Notes: generated by a model from the letters alone, not told the origin. Positions 1 to 5,746 are shown, counted from the stretch's first letter. The stretch: DNA of 7,229 nucleotides from Betaproteobacteria bacterium (GCA_025353085.1 JANXRI010000029.1:1-7229); one strand, 5' to 3'. A program made the numbers and translations.

Positions 1-1157
1 CACAAAGATCTCAAAATCGCCGCGCCCTTCGCGAGCGTCTGCTCGGATTTAGCGAAGCAAAAGCGCAGCACTTTGTCGCAATGACCGTCGTGATAGAACA
101 CCGACAGCGGAATTGCGGCGAGGCCTTTTTCTTTCGTGAGCCGGATCGCGAGATCGGTATCTTTTTCGTCGCACAGGGCGTCGTAAGCCAGATTTTGGAA
201 AAACGTTCCACGTGAGGGCAAGACGCGCAGGCGCGAGCCTTCGAGTCCGGCGACGAAGAAGTCGCGCTTTTGCTGGTAAAACGCGGCGAGAGACAAATAC
301 ACTGACGGGTCGGCCATGTAATCGGCGAGCACGTATTGCAACGGGCCGTTGGTGACGAACACATTGTATTGATGCACCTTACGGAATTCGTTCATCAATT
401 CTCGCGGCGCCAGCACATAGCCCATTTTCCAGCCGGTCACGCTGTACGTCTTTCCAAACGAAGAGACGACAAAGCTGCGTTCAGCGAGACCGGGAAAGCG
501 CGCGACGCTCTGGTGCTGGTGGCCGTCGTAAATCAGATGCTCGTACACCTCGTCGGCGACCACGATGATATTGGTGTTGCGCAGCATGTTCTCGAACGCG
601 CGCATGTCTTCCGCCGAAAATACGCTCGTCGTCGGATTGTTTGGCGTATTGATTACGATCATGCGCGTCTTCGGCGTGATCGCCGCCTGCACTGCCGGCC
701 AGTCGATGCTGTAGTCGGGGTATTGCAACCGAACGTAGACCGGTTGCCCGCCGTTGACTTCAACTGCCGGCGCATAGCTGTCGTAGGTCGGCTCGAACAA
801 GATCACTTCGTCGCCCGGGCGCACGAACGCAGTAATTGCCGTGAAGATGCCATACGTCGCGCCGGGTACGATGGTCGCTTCGTGCTCCGGATCATAGGTG
901 GCGCCATACAGTGCGGCGGCTTTCGCGACCACGCGTTCACGCAGTGGCATGATGCCGGCAGACGGCGGGTATTGATTCAGTCCGGCATTAAAATATTTGG
1001 CGACAAGTTCAAGCAAGCGCGGTGCGCAATCGAAATCCGGAAACCCCTGCGACAGATTGATCGCATTGTGCTCCTGCGCCAGCCGCGACATCACTGTAAA
1101 GATCGTCGTGCCGACGGCCGGCAGCTTGGACACGATGGCGCCGGAATATCTAGGCAT
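1..1157 (-). CDS. PLP-dependent aminotransferase, YbdL-like (methionine/aromatic type), stop codon at window edge
   Basis: A class I/II aminotransferase of fold type I, expected in the cytoplasm, moving an amino group from an amino acid to a 2-oxo acid with pyridoxal phosphate. I read 385 codons from the ATG at 1157. The N-terminus (KLPAVGTTIFTVMS, then NLSQGFPDF at 34-42) and the C-terminal AAIPLSVF (347-354) closely resemble what I recall of E. coli YbdL (386 aa), a methionine-preferring aminotransferase. Visible active-site residues are N174 in the TPNNP motif, D202 and Y205 in ADEVYEH, the Schiff-base lysine K236 in SSFGKTY, and the carboxylate-binding arginine R365 in LRFCFAK. The last full codon (3-5) is Leu, and bases 2-1 read TG on the minus strand, so a TGA stop probably lies across the edge and the protein is essentially complete. 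Its start overlaps the lipoprotein stop by 8 bases and lacks a clear Shine-Dalgarno, suggesting translational coupling. The exact substrate is inferred from family resemblance. Confidence 0.93.
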   Translation of the reverse strand, partial: MPRYSGAIVSKLPAVGTTIFTVMSRLAQEHNAINLSQGFPDFDCAPRLLELVAKYFNAGLNQYPPSAGIMPLRERVVAKAAALYGATYDPEHEATIVPGATYGIFTAITAFVRPGDEVILFEPTYDSYAPAVEVNGGQPVYVRLQYPDYSIDWPAVQAAITPKTRMIVINTPNNPTTSVFSAEDMRAFENMLRNTNIIVVADEVYEHLIYDGHQHQSVARFPGLAERSFVVSSFGKTYSVTGWKMGYVLAPRELMNEFRKVHQYNVFVTNGPLQYVLADYMADPSVYLSLAAFYQQKRDFFVAGLEGSRLRVLPSRGTFFQNLAYDALCDEKDTDLAIRLTKEKGLAAIPLSVFYHDGHCDKVLRFCFAKSEQTLAKGAAILRSL

Positions 1158-2073
1158 GGTCAGCGGCGTTAAAAAAAATCGCAAGTATAGCCGCCATCGC
1201 GTCGTCATTGCCGGCATGCGCGGCGCGCCGCGCGGACAGAGCCTTGCAATCATCGGCGTATTTTTGCAGGCGCGCGATAGCATGGTGGCGTTGCTCGCGG
1301 GTCAGCAACTTGTCGACCGCGACAAAGAACTGCAGCCGCTGACCGTACACTTCATCAGACAACTTCGCATATTCAGGCGAGCGGCCGGCATCCCACTCGA
1401 GCAGCCAGTGGTGTACGCGGGTCGCGAATTCCGGTTTCGAGTGGCGCATCTTGAGGATCTCGACGAACTCGCGCTGACGCCGCCTCCGATCCTGATGGCG
1501 CAAATGCTCAATGAGCGGTATCGGCTCGAGCAGCGCCGCGATTTTGCTTTCCTGTTCGTGCGAGAGATTGCCCGTCCAGTCCTCGATCTGACCCAGCATT
1601 TTTTTCAGCCGCGCGCGCTTGCGCTTATCGACGCCGCCGTCGAGTTCAAACTCGTCCGCGAACTTGAGGTTGTCCTTGGCGAACTGCTTTTGCAGCGTGA
1701 TGATTTGTTCGGGCGCTAACGTGGTGAGAACCTCGACCGCGTCGTCGACACCGCGGTTGACGACGAGGCGATAGCGGGCGCGGAAGCCGTCGATAAACCA
1801 CGCGATGTCCTCGGTCTTTAGCCCGTGTTCAGCCTTGTCGATGCCGGTGGTCAGGAACGTCGCGTACTCCGGCAATTGCTCGTAGCGGTGCCACGCGAGC
1901 AGGCGATCGAGTCGCGCGGAAAAATCACGGCGCTGTTCCCGCTCGAGATCGAAGTACGTATTGGCGCGCCATCCCAGAATAACGTCGGCTTGCGGATAGC
2001 CAAGGCGCAAGCCGGTGCAGCCGGCTACACCTACGGCGATGAGAATTGACAGAGCGATCGAGCGGGATTTCAC
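1150..2073 (-). CDS. DUF6279-like lipoprotein
   Basis: A 307-residue predicted lipoprotein of unknown function. The start is a GTG (2071-2073). Residues 1-18 form a short signal peptide with two early positive charges and a hydrophobic core, ending in the lipobox VAGC with the lipidated cysteine at C19. The +2 residue is Thr, which does not suggest inner-membrane retention, so an outer-membrane anchor facing the periplasm is likely. The mature part is rich in charged residues and probably helical. It contains LGYPQADVILGW, the conserved-looking DLEREQRRDF and LLAWHRYEQLPEYA (about 42-72), and a basic stretch near 200 (RRRRQREF). This pattern matches the DUF6279 lipoproteins as I remember them. 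The start lies 11 bases after the reductase stop and the TAG overlaps the aminotransferase ATG, so it is the middle gene of a tight three-gene unit. A run of eight T (coding strand) lies near its 3' end. Function unknown. Confidence 0.85.
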   Translation of the reverse strand: MKSRSIALSILIAVGVAGCTGLRLGYPQADVILGWRANTYFDLEREQRRDFSARLDRLLAWHRYEQLPEYATFLTTGIDKAEHGLKTEDIAWFIDGFRARYRLVVNRGVDDAVEVLTTLAPEQIITLQKQFAKDNLKFADEFELDGGVDKRKRARLKKMLGQIEDWTGNLSHEQESKIAALLEPIPLIEHLRHQDRRRRQREFVEILKMRHSKPEFATRVHHWLLEWDAGRSPEYAKLSDEVYGQRLQFFVAVDKLLTREQRHHAIARLQKYADDCKALSARRAAHAGNDDAMAAILAIFFNAADHA

Positions 2074-2084
2074 GTTTGATTTAT

Positions 2085-3014
2085 TCAGAAGCTCTGGATG
2101 AGAGCGACCATGCGTTTGCGCAGGCGTTCATCAGGCAGCCGTCCGGTGGCCGCTTTGAGATTGTCGGTCATGTGGCGTACCTTGCCGGTGCCGGGAATGA
2201 CACAGGTGACCGCCGGATGCGCGATGATAAATTTAAGAAAAAACTGCGCCCAGCTCGCGCAATCGAATTCAGTCGCCCACGCCGGCAGATCGCGGCCTTT
2301 GACTTTGCCGAACAGTTCGCCTTGCGCGAAAGGCCGGTTGATGATGACTGCGGTGCCGGATTCAGCGGCGACGGCGAGCAGCCTTTGCTCTGCGTCGCGT
2401 TCCGCGAGTGAAAAATTGAACTGCACAAAATCGTATTCGCGGGTCTTGAGCAGTTTTTCGAGTTCTCGATAAGCGCCGGCGTGGTAATGCGTGATGCCCA
2501 TATAGCGCAGGGTGCCGGCCGCTTTCCATTCTTTAAGCGTTTTGGTATGGGTTGCCAGATCGAGCAGGTTATGCACCTGCATAAGATCAAGGCGCGGCGT
2601 GCGCATGAGGCGCAGCGAATCCTGCATTTGCCGAATACCGCTGTCACGTCCGCTCGTCCACACCTTCGTCGCGAGAAACACGGCATCGCGCAAGTTTGTG
2701 GCGGCTGTGAGTTCGCCGACGACTGCTTCCGCGCGTCCATACATAGGCGAACTGTCGATGAGCCTGGCGCCGCCGGCGGCGAAGGCCGTCAGCACTTCCT
2801 TTAATTCGGTGAGTTCGGGCGCACCGGGCGGGACGTCGAGCACGATGTAAGTACCGAGCCCCATGACCGGCAACGGCTCGCCGGTTTTCGGGATGCTGCG
2901 TTTAATCAATGGCGTCGTTGCGCCGTTTGCCGGGGAATTGGTCATGGTCATGACGGCGCCCGTGGCAAGCATCTTCAAAGCCGCGCGGCGCGAGTATCGG
3001 ATCGATGCGGTCAT
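2085..3014 (-). CDS. Aldo/keto reductase with twin-arginine (Tat) signal
   Basis: A 309-residue NAD(P)H-dependent oxidoreductase of the aldo/keto reductase TIM-barrel family, reducing a carbonyl of unknown identity. The frame is open to an ATG at 3101, but I choose the ATG at 3014. It places SRRAALK at residues 8-14, a good twin-arginine motif, before a hydrophobic stretch (about 15-25) and a plausible cleavage region near residues 29-32. The 29-residue extension above it shows no signal. The catalytic tetrad is visible: D87 and Y92 in LIDSSPMYG, K117 in FLATKVW, and H148 in MQVHNL. The C-terminal IPGTGKVRHMTDN (273-285) corresponds to the cofactor-phosphate-binding segment. Export by Tat fits a protein folded around its cofactor in the cytoplasm. 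It is followed closely by the lipoprotein and aminotransferase genes and lies 173 bases after the carrier gene. No strong Shine-Dalgarno precedes the chosen start, so the start is less certain than the family. Confidence 0.92.
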   Translation of the reverse strand: MTASIRYSRRAALKMLATGAVMTMTNSPANGATTPLIKRSIPKTGEPLPVMGLGTYIVLDVPPGAPELTELKEVLTAFAAGGARLIDSSPMYGRAEAVVGELTAATNLRDAVFLATKVWTSGRDSGIRQMQDSLRLMRTPRLDLMQVHNLLDLATHTKTLKEWKAAGTLRYMGITHYHAGAYRELEKLLKTREYDFVQFNFSLAERDAEQRLLAVAAESGTAVIINRPFAQGELFGKVKGRDLPAWATEFDCASWAQFFLKFIIAHPAVTCVIPGTGKVRHMTDNLKAATGRLPDERLRKRMVALIQSF

Positions 3015-3187
3015 ACGGGTTAGCGCGGCGGCGCAAGACGATGTGAGATTTGAAGCGCAAATAAACAGGGGAGGTTCGACGACGCCTATTTTACCCCGCA
3101 TTGCGAGCTAAATCTGCCCGCACAGGGACGCAAATCTGCGGCGCTTCAAGGAGGCTATGCAGGGCACCCGATTATTGCAATGAATCG
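3015..3187 (-). other. Gap between carrier and reductase genes, possible weak promoter
   Basis: A 173-base non-coding stretch read leftward. No convincing Rho-independent terminator is present: the best pairing is an imperfect GC-rich stem around 3115-3145 without a T tract. On the minus strand a TAAAAT hexamer near 3088-3093 could be a -10 box about 75 bases before the chosen reductase start, but I see no good -35 partner. The octamer GCAGATTT occurs twice in this stretch (minus strand, about 3112-3145). If the TAAAAT box is used, transcription would begin downstream of the alternative ATG at 3101, which favours the start at 3014. This is weak evidence. Confidence 0.3.
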
Positions 3188-4525
3188 CTATTTGATCCGG
3201 TAATGCGTGTCGGCATCCCGTGCGCGACTCTCCTGCATGCGGCCCAATACGATGGCGAGCATTACCCATGCGACTGCAACCGGCACCGTGGCGAGTGAAA
3301 TGGTCGTCAGTTCCAGTCCTGCGCCGCGCAGCGTCGAGAACAGCCATCCATTGACCGCGTCGGCGCCGCGGAAAACTACGATATCGATAATGTTCTTCGC
3401 TTTGTATTTTTCCGTTCGATCCACGACTGTAAACAGTACTTCGCGCGCGGGATTTGAAAGCGCGAAGTTGGCCGTGCGCTGGATCGCCTGAAAAGCGATG
3501 ACGACCGCCAGCACCGGCGAAAACGCGAGGACCGCAAACCCGAGCGCAAAAACGACCGGCAGGAATGCCGCTGCAGGACCGATGCCGAAGCGCGCGATCA
3601 GGCGGCCCGTCGCAAAACATTGCACGATGATCGTCAGGACGCCGATCGCAAGGTCGATGGTGGCGAATATGCGGGTGCGCACCGCCGGGTCATCGGACGC
3701 TGCGGCCACGATATTGGCCTGCTGAAAATATAAAAACGTGCCGGCGAGCGACAGCAGGAAAACCCATATCGCGATCCCGCCGAGATACGGTGAGCGCAGC
3801 ACCATCATGATGCCGTCGAGCCAGCCGCCGCCGAGCGCGTCCGCAGGGCGCTCGCTTGTGAGGGTTGCGGCCTGATCGGTTATGGGCTTTATGCCGGTCA
3901 GCGTTTTTAAATTCGGTGCGGCCGCTTCCAGGCGGTGCGCGCACAGCACGGCGAATTCCAGCAGGACCGCGGCGACGATCAGCAGATTCACCGGGCCGAT
4001 CGGCACCGCCAGCCATACCGTCATTGCAGGGCCGGCCAACGCGCCGGCGCTGCCGCCGGCCGCGATAAAACCGAATAGCCGTTTGCCTTGTTCGCTCGCG
4101 TACAGGTCGGCCATGAAAGACCAGAACACCGACACGGCAAACAGGTTGAATACGCTGATCCATACAAAAAACACCCGCGCGACGAGCGGCTTCTCGATGC
4201 CGAACGTGAGCAACAACCAGAAAATCGCAATATTGGCGACGAAAAAGTGATAAACGAGCGGCACGAATCGCGCGCGCGGCAGGCGTGCCACCACTGCACC
4301 GAACACTGGCACTGCTGCCAGCATCACCAGGAACGTCGCGGTAAAAAGCCACGGCAGATTCTTCACGCCGCCCGCGATGCCCATCTCGTCGCGCAACGGG
4401 CGCAATACATAATAGCCGGCGAGCAGGCAGAAAAAATACGCGAACGACCACGCCAGTGCGCAGCCTTCGCCCGGGCGAACGGAAACCACGCGGGCGAGCC
4501 AGCGCTCGGCGACCGTGGCGTTCAC
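3188..4525 (-). CDS. MFS-type carrier related to ATP/ADP (NTP) translocases
   Basis: A polytopic inner-membrane carrier with roughly 11-12 hydrophobic segments. The frame is open from a GTG at 4603 (471 aa). I prefer the GTG at 4525 (445 aa), because the upstream 26 residues are proline- and charge-rich with no membrane or family character, and related proteins, as I recall them, begin about 20 residues before the conserved RPGEG. Numbering from the longer start, family-like landmarks are RPGEG (43-47), GYYVLRPLRDEMG (63-75), NLPWLFT (82-88), the glycine-rich GFIAAGGSAGALAGP (178-192), and PAREVLFTVVDR with YKAKNIID plus VVFRGADAVNGW (385-420). The last block is typical of bacterial proteins annotated as MFS or NTP/NTP exchange transporters, relatives of the ATP/ADP translocase family. 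Whether it moves nucleotides in a free-living bacterium is unknown; the name reflects ancestry. It is the first gene of the leftward cluster and has an unusual leader with a hairpin and a mini-ORF. Confidence 0.88.
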   Translation of the reverse strand: MNATVAERWLARVVSVRPGEGCALAWSFAYFFCLLAGYYVLRPLRDEMGIAGGVKNLPWLFTATFLVMLAAVPVFGAVVARLPRARFVPLVYHFFVANIAIFWLLLTFGIEKPLVARVFFVWISVFNLFAVSVFWSFMADLYASEQGKRLFGFIAAGGSAGALAGPAMTVWLAVPIGPVNLLIVAAVLLEFAVLCAHRLEAAAPNLKTLTGIKPITDQAATLTSERPADALGGGWLDGIMMVLRSPYLGGIAIWVFLLSLAGTFLYFQQANIVAAASDDPAVRTRIFATIDLAIGVLTIIVQCFATGRLIARFGIGPAAAFLPVVFALGFAVLAFSPVLAVVIAFQAIQRTANFALSNPAREVLFTVVDRTEKYKAKNIIDIVVFRGADAVNGWLFSTLRGAGLELTTISLATVPVAVAWVMLAIVLGRMQESRARDADTHYRIK

Positions 4526-4548
4526 AGCCGCGCGCCGCGATGGGGCAT
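4522..4548 (-). CDS. Possible 8-codon leader mini-ORF overlapping the carrier start
   Basis: An ATG at 4548 opens eight codons (MPHRGARL) and ends in TGA at 4522-4524. That stop overlaps the preferred carrier GTG at 4523-4525 in the arrangement GTGA, a classical layout for translational reinitiation. There is no clear Shine-Dalgarno before the mini-ORF or the GTG. The mini-ORF may be accidental. It matters only if the carrier begins at 4525, and I found no attenuator-like run of a single amino acid. Confidence 0.2.
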   Translation of the reverse strand: MPHRGARL

Positions 4549-4555
4549 TGTAAGT

Positions 4556-4578
4556 TGGGGCGGGCGGGCATCGCCCCA
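4556..4578. repeat. GC-rich hairpin in the carrier leader
   Basis: A perfect 7-base-pair inverted repeat: TGGGGCG at 4556-4562 and CGCCCCA at 4572-4578, with a 9-base loop. If the carrier starts at 4525, this stem lies in its 5' untranslated leader about 30 bases before the start. If it starts at 4603, the stem lies inside the first codons. No T tract follows on the minus strand, so it is not a standard terminator. It could be a leader structure or chance in GC-rich DNA. Confidence 0.45.
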
Positions 4579-4815
4579 CTGCCGCATTGTTCGTGCGTTC
4601 CACATTTCGTTGGCTTTATACAGTGTCACGGCTGCTGCATTTGCGGGGCGCACTGCATGTTTAGCAGTGAAGCGAAGACTGCGCACACGTTAGTCATCCG
4701 GATTCCATTGCGCAAGTTTCGGCCGGGATGGCTGGCGTGCAGTCAGGTCCGGGCGGCGGGAGTTTCTGCGAAAAATTGATGTAAGGGGGTTCTCGGTTGG
4801 GCGGTGATGCTGTAA

Positions 4816-4832
4816 TGCACCATATTGATGCC
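4816..4832 (+). promoter_or_regulatory. NtrC-like binding site
   Basis: The 17-base sequence TGCACCATATTGATGCC matches the enteric NtrC dyad, which I recall as TGCACCATATTGGTGCA, at 15 of 17 positions. The left half-site is perfect and the right half has two changes. NtrC-P is the nitrogen-limitation activator of sigma54 RNA polymerase. The site is centred near 4824, about 133 bases upstream of the start expected from the degenerate sigma54-like element at 4931-4945, which is a usual enhancer distance. The match is seen in the sequence; the regulator is inferred. Confidence 0.4.
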
Positions 4833-4851
4833 CCAATTTGGATTTTTGGGG
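4831..4851. repeat. Short inverted repeat beside the NtrC-like site
   Basis: CCCCAA (4831-4836) pairs with TTGGGG (4846-4851) around a 9-base T-rich loop. It overlaps the right end of the NtrC-like dyad by two bases and lies just upstream of the sigma70-like promoter at 4859. It could be a weak terminator stem or an operator. The role is unknown. Confidence 0.3.
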
Positions 4852-4858
4852 TTTCCAC

Positions 4859-4887
4859 TCGACATGGCTATTTTATACTATTGTAAT
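4859..4887 (+). promoter_or_regulatory. Predicted sigma70-like promoter for the small-protein/GNAT unit
   Basis: TCGACA (4859-4864), a 17-base spacer and TGTAAT (4882-4887) give five of six matches in each box at the optimal spacing, reading toward the gene at 5000. Overlapping alternatives exist: TTTCCA (4852-4857), 16 bases, TATACT (4874-4879); and TTGTAA (4881-4886), 16 bases, TATAAA (4903-4908). A cluster of competing boxes in AT-rich DNA supports promoter activity here, although the exact start is unclear. Confidence 0.45.
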
Positions 4888-4905
4888 TAAACGATTCTAT
4901 ACTAT
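4874..4905. repeat. Direct repeat TATACTAT, two copies 24 bases apart
   Basis: TATACTAT occurs at 4874-4881 and 4898-4905, each preceded by TT plus one pyrimidine, so the shared pattern is TTYTATACTAT. The start-to-start distance of 24 bases is a little over two helical turns. Both copies overlap possible -10 boxes, so they may be tandem promoter elements or a paired operator. Confidence 0.35.
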
Positions 4906-4930
4906 AAAGCGGGCTCACGCCTTACCAGGC

Positions 4931-4946
4931 TGTCACACAATTTGAA
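4931..4946 (+). promoter_or_regulatory. Degenerate sigma54-like promoter
   Basis: TGTCAC, five bases, TTGAA resembles the sigma54 consensus TGGCAC-N5-TTGCA, with one change in the -24 GG pair and one in the -12 GC pair. Those two dinucleotides are the most conserved, so the element may be inactive. Its spacing is exact. It lies about 54 bases before the ATG at 5000 and is correctly placed relative to the NtrC-like dyad at 4816-4832, which is the only reason for listing it. Confidence 0.2.
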
Positions 4947-4987
4947 AGGTATTGCGCTAAAAATGATGTATCGCAACATAATGCTTT

Positions 4988-4994
4988 GGGAGGG
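4988..4994 (+). promoter_or_regulatory. Strong ribosome binding site of the small-protein gene
   Basis: GGGAGGG lies five bases before the ATG at 5000. It is a near-ideal Shine-Dalgarno, clearly better than those of the leftward genes. It is the main evidence that the 50-codon frame behind it is translated. Confidence 0.65.
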
Positions 4995-4999
4995 CGGAT

Positions 5000-5152
5000 A
5001 TGATTGACCTACTTTTTGACATAGGACAGGTGCTGGGGGTCTTGGGCCTGGCTTACGGTTGGTTCTTAACGTTGAATGTTGCCGCTAAAAATGGCGAGGC
5101 GCCCACGGCCGAAGGCTCGAAGGCAGCGTTGGACCACCTGAACCTGGCTTGA
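5000..5152 (+). CDS. Small single-pass membrane protein, 50 aa, unknown function
   Basis: A short frame of 50 codons from the ATG at 5000 to TGA at 5150-5152. I do not recognise the protein. Residues 1-8 are MIDLLFDI; about 4-29 form one hydrophobic segment with several glycines (GQVLGVLGLAYGWFLTLN), long enough to span the membrane once. The remaining 20 or so residues are hydrophilic, alanine-rich and mildly charged (AAKNGEAP, then AEGSKAALDHLNLA). A strong Shine-Dalgarno precedes it, promoter-like boxes lie upstream, and the acetyltransferase ATG follows its stop by only 8 bases, so the two are probably co-transcribed and perhaps coupled. The single lysine after the hydrophobic segment suggests the N-terminus may be outside, but with aspartates at 3 and 7 the topology is uncertain. 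It has no cysteine and no lipobox. It could be a membrane anchor or partner for the acetyltransferase, or an independent small membrane protein. No homologue is known to me. Confidence 0.6.
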   Translation: MIDLLFDIGQVLGVLGLAYGWFLTLNVAAKNGEAPTAEGSKAALDHLNLA

Positions 5153-5154
5153 GG
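5151..5154 (+). promoter_or_regulatory. Ribosome binding site fixing the GNAT start
   Basis: GAGG overlaps the TGA stop of the small-protein gene and lies six bases before the ATG at 5161. It favours that ATG over the in-frame TTG at 5149, which would extend the acetyltransferase by four residues and has no suitably placed site. Confidence 0.55.
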
Positions 5155-5160
5155 ATCGAC

Positions 5161-5727
5161 ATGGTGACGGTGCAAAAGCTCTCTTCCGTTCAGCGGCCTG
5201 AAATGTTCCGGCATTTGAAAACGTTGACCCCCGAGGATCGGCGGCTACGCTTCGGCACGTACATGTTGGACGGCGCTCTGCAGCAATATGTCAGCCGCAT
5301 CGATTTCACCCGCGACAAAGTGTTTGGCATCTTCGGCGACGATAGGTCCCTCGTTGGCATGGCCCATGTCGCGCTCGATCGCAACCGGCAATATGCGGAA
5401 CTCGGCCTGAGCGTCGCGCCGGCGCAGCGCGGCAAGGGCTACGGACTTGCGCTACTCAATCGTGGCCAATTAAGCGCAGTTACGCGGGGCTACACGACAT
5501 TATTCATGCACTGCCTCGCTGAAAATAAAATCATGACGCACCTCGCGCAAAAAGCGGGACTGAAACTGGTTATCGAGCAGGGGGAGGTCGATGCGCTGCT
5601 GGAACTCGAAGCGACAAGCCCTGCCGCAGTGGCTCGCGAAGCGATAGAAGACCAACTCGCGCTCGCCGATGTAATGATCCGTCAACAATTCACGTGGTTG
5701 TACAGGCGGCCGCTCGGCGCCGCATGA
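5161..5727 (+). CDS. GNAT family N-acetyltransferase
   Basis: A 188-residue acetyl-CoA-dependent acyltransferase, probably cytoplasmic, with unknown acceptor (protein lysine, amine or small molecule). The acetyl-CoA-binding motif A is visible as LSVAPAQRGKGYGLALL, with the pyrophosphate loop Q89-R90-G91-K92-G93-Y94-G95. It follows a beta-strand region DRSLVGMAHVALD (61-73) and YAELGLSV, as expected for the fold. The early LTPEDRRLRFG (22-32) resembles the segment before the GNAT domain in Pat-like acetyltransferases, which favours a relation to that branch. Residues ENKIMTHLAQKAGLK (121-135) match the motif B helix. About 50 residues (140-188) extend beyond the core and are mostly helical. 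The start at 5161 is set by GAGG. It follows the small membrane protein by 8 bases and ends 76 bases before the Bug-family gene, which appears to have its own promoter. Confidence 0.9.
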   Translation: MVTVQKLSSVQRPEMFRHLKTLTPEDRRLRFGTYMLDGALQQYVSRIDFTRDKVFGIFGDDRSLVGMAHVALDRNRQYAELGLSVAPAQRGKGYGLALLNRGQLSAVTRGYTTLFMHCLAENKIMTHLAQKAGLKLVIEQGEVDALLELEATSPAAVAREAIEDQLALADVMIRQQFTWLYRRPLGAA

Positions 5728-5746
5728 CCGCCCTGTTCAGGCACGG

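Larger units (their letters stand above)
4604..4999. other. Divergent intergenic region, AT-rich on its right side
   Basis: About 400 bases separate the leftward carrier gene from the rightward small-protein gene, and I see no protein gene in them. The left part (4604-4780) has ordinary GC content. It holds TATAAA on the minus strand (4615-4620), a possible -10 box for the carrier without a clear -35, and a 6-base-pair hairpin (CACTGC 4651-4656, GCAGTG 4664-4669, 7-base loop) without a T tract. The right part (about 4830-4980) is noticeably AT-rich and carries the NtrC-like dyad, promoter boxes and repeats listed separately. No tRNA or known riboswitch fold was recognised by eye. Confidence 0.6.

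Noticed and set aside
11..364. Minus-strand frame of 117 codons at the left end
   Set aside because: It is out of frame with the aminotransferase, which reads continuously through this region with conserved C-terminal motifs.
336..1719. Long plus-strand open frames (336-1172 and 997-1719)
   Set aside because: They are antisense to the aminotransferase and lipoprotein, whose minus-strand proteins carry clear family motifs. The plus-strand translations are arginine/histidine-rich without motifs, as expected for shadows in GC-rich DNA.
3690..4571. Minus-strand 293-codon frame inside the carrier gene
   Set aside because: It is a shifted frame of the carrier gene, very arginine-rich and without membrane segments, while the carrier frame shows hydrophobic segments and family blocks.
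4651..4669. CACTGC/GCAGTG hairpin as a terminator or tRNA fragment
   Set aside because: The stem has only 6 base pairs, no T tract follows on either strand, and no tRNA-like arms surround it.
4088..4779. Plus-strand frames extending from the carrier region into the intergenic space
   Set aside because: Most of their length is antisense to the carrier gene. They have no good ribosome binding site and no recognisable motif in the part beyond it.
4963..5007. Fourteen-codon leader frame (MMYRNIMLWEGGYD) overlapping the small-protein start
   Set aside because: It has no properly spaced Shine-Dalgarno and its second half simply reads through the GGGAGGG site of the real gene. Reinitiation control is possible but unsupported.
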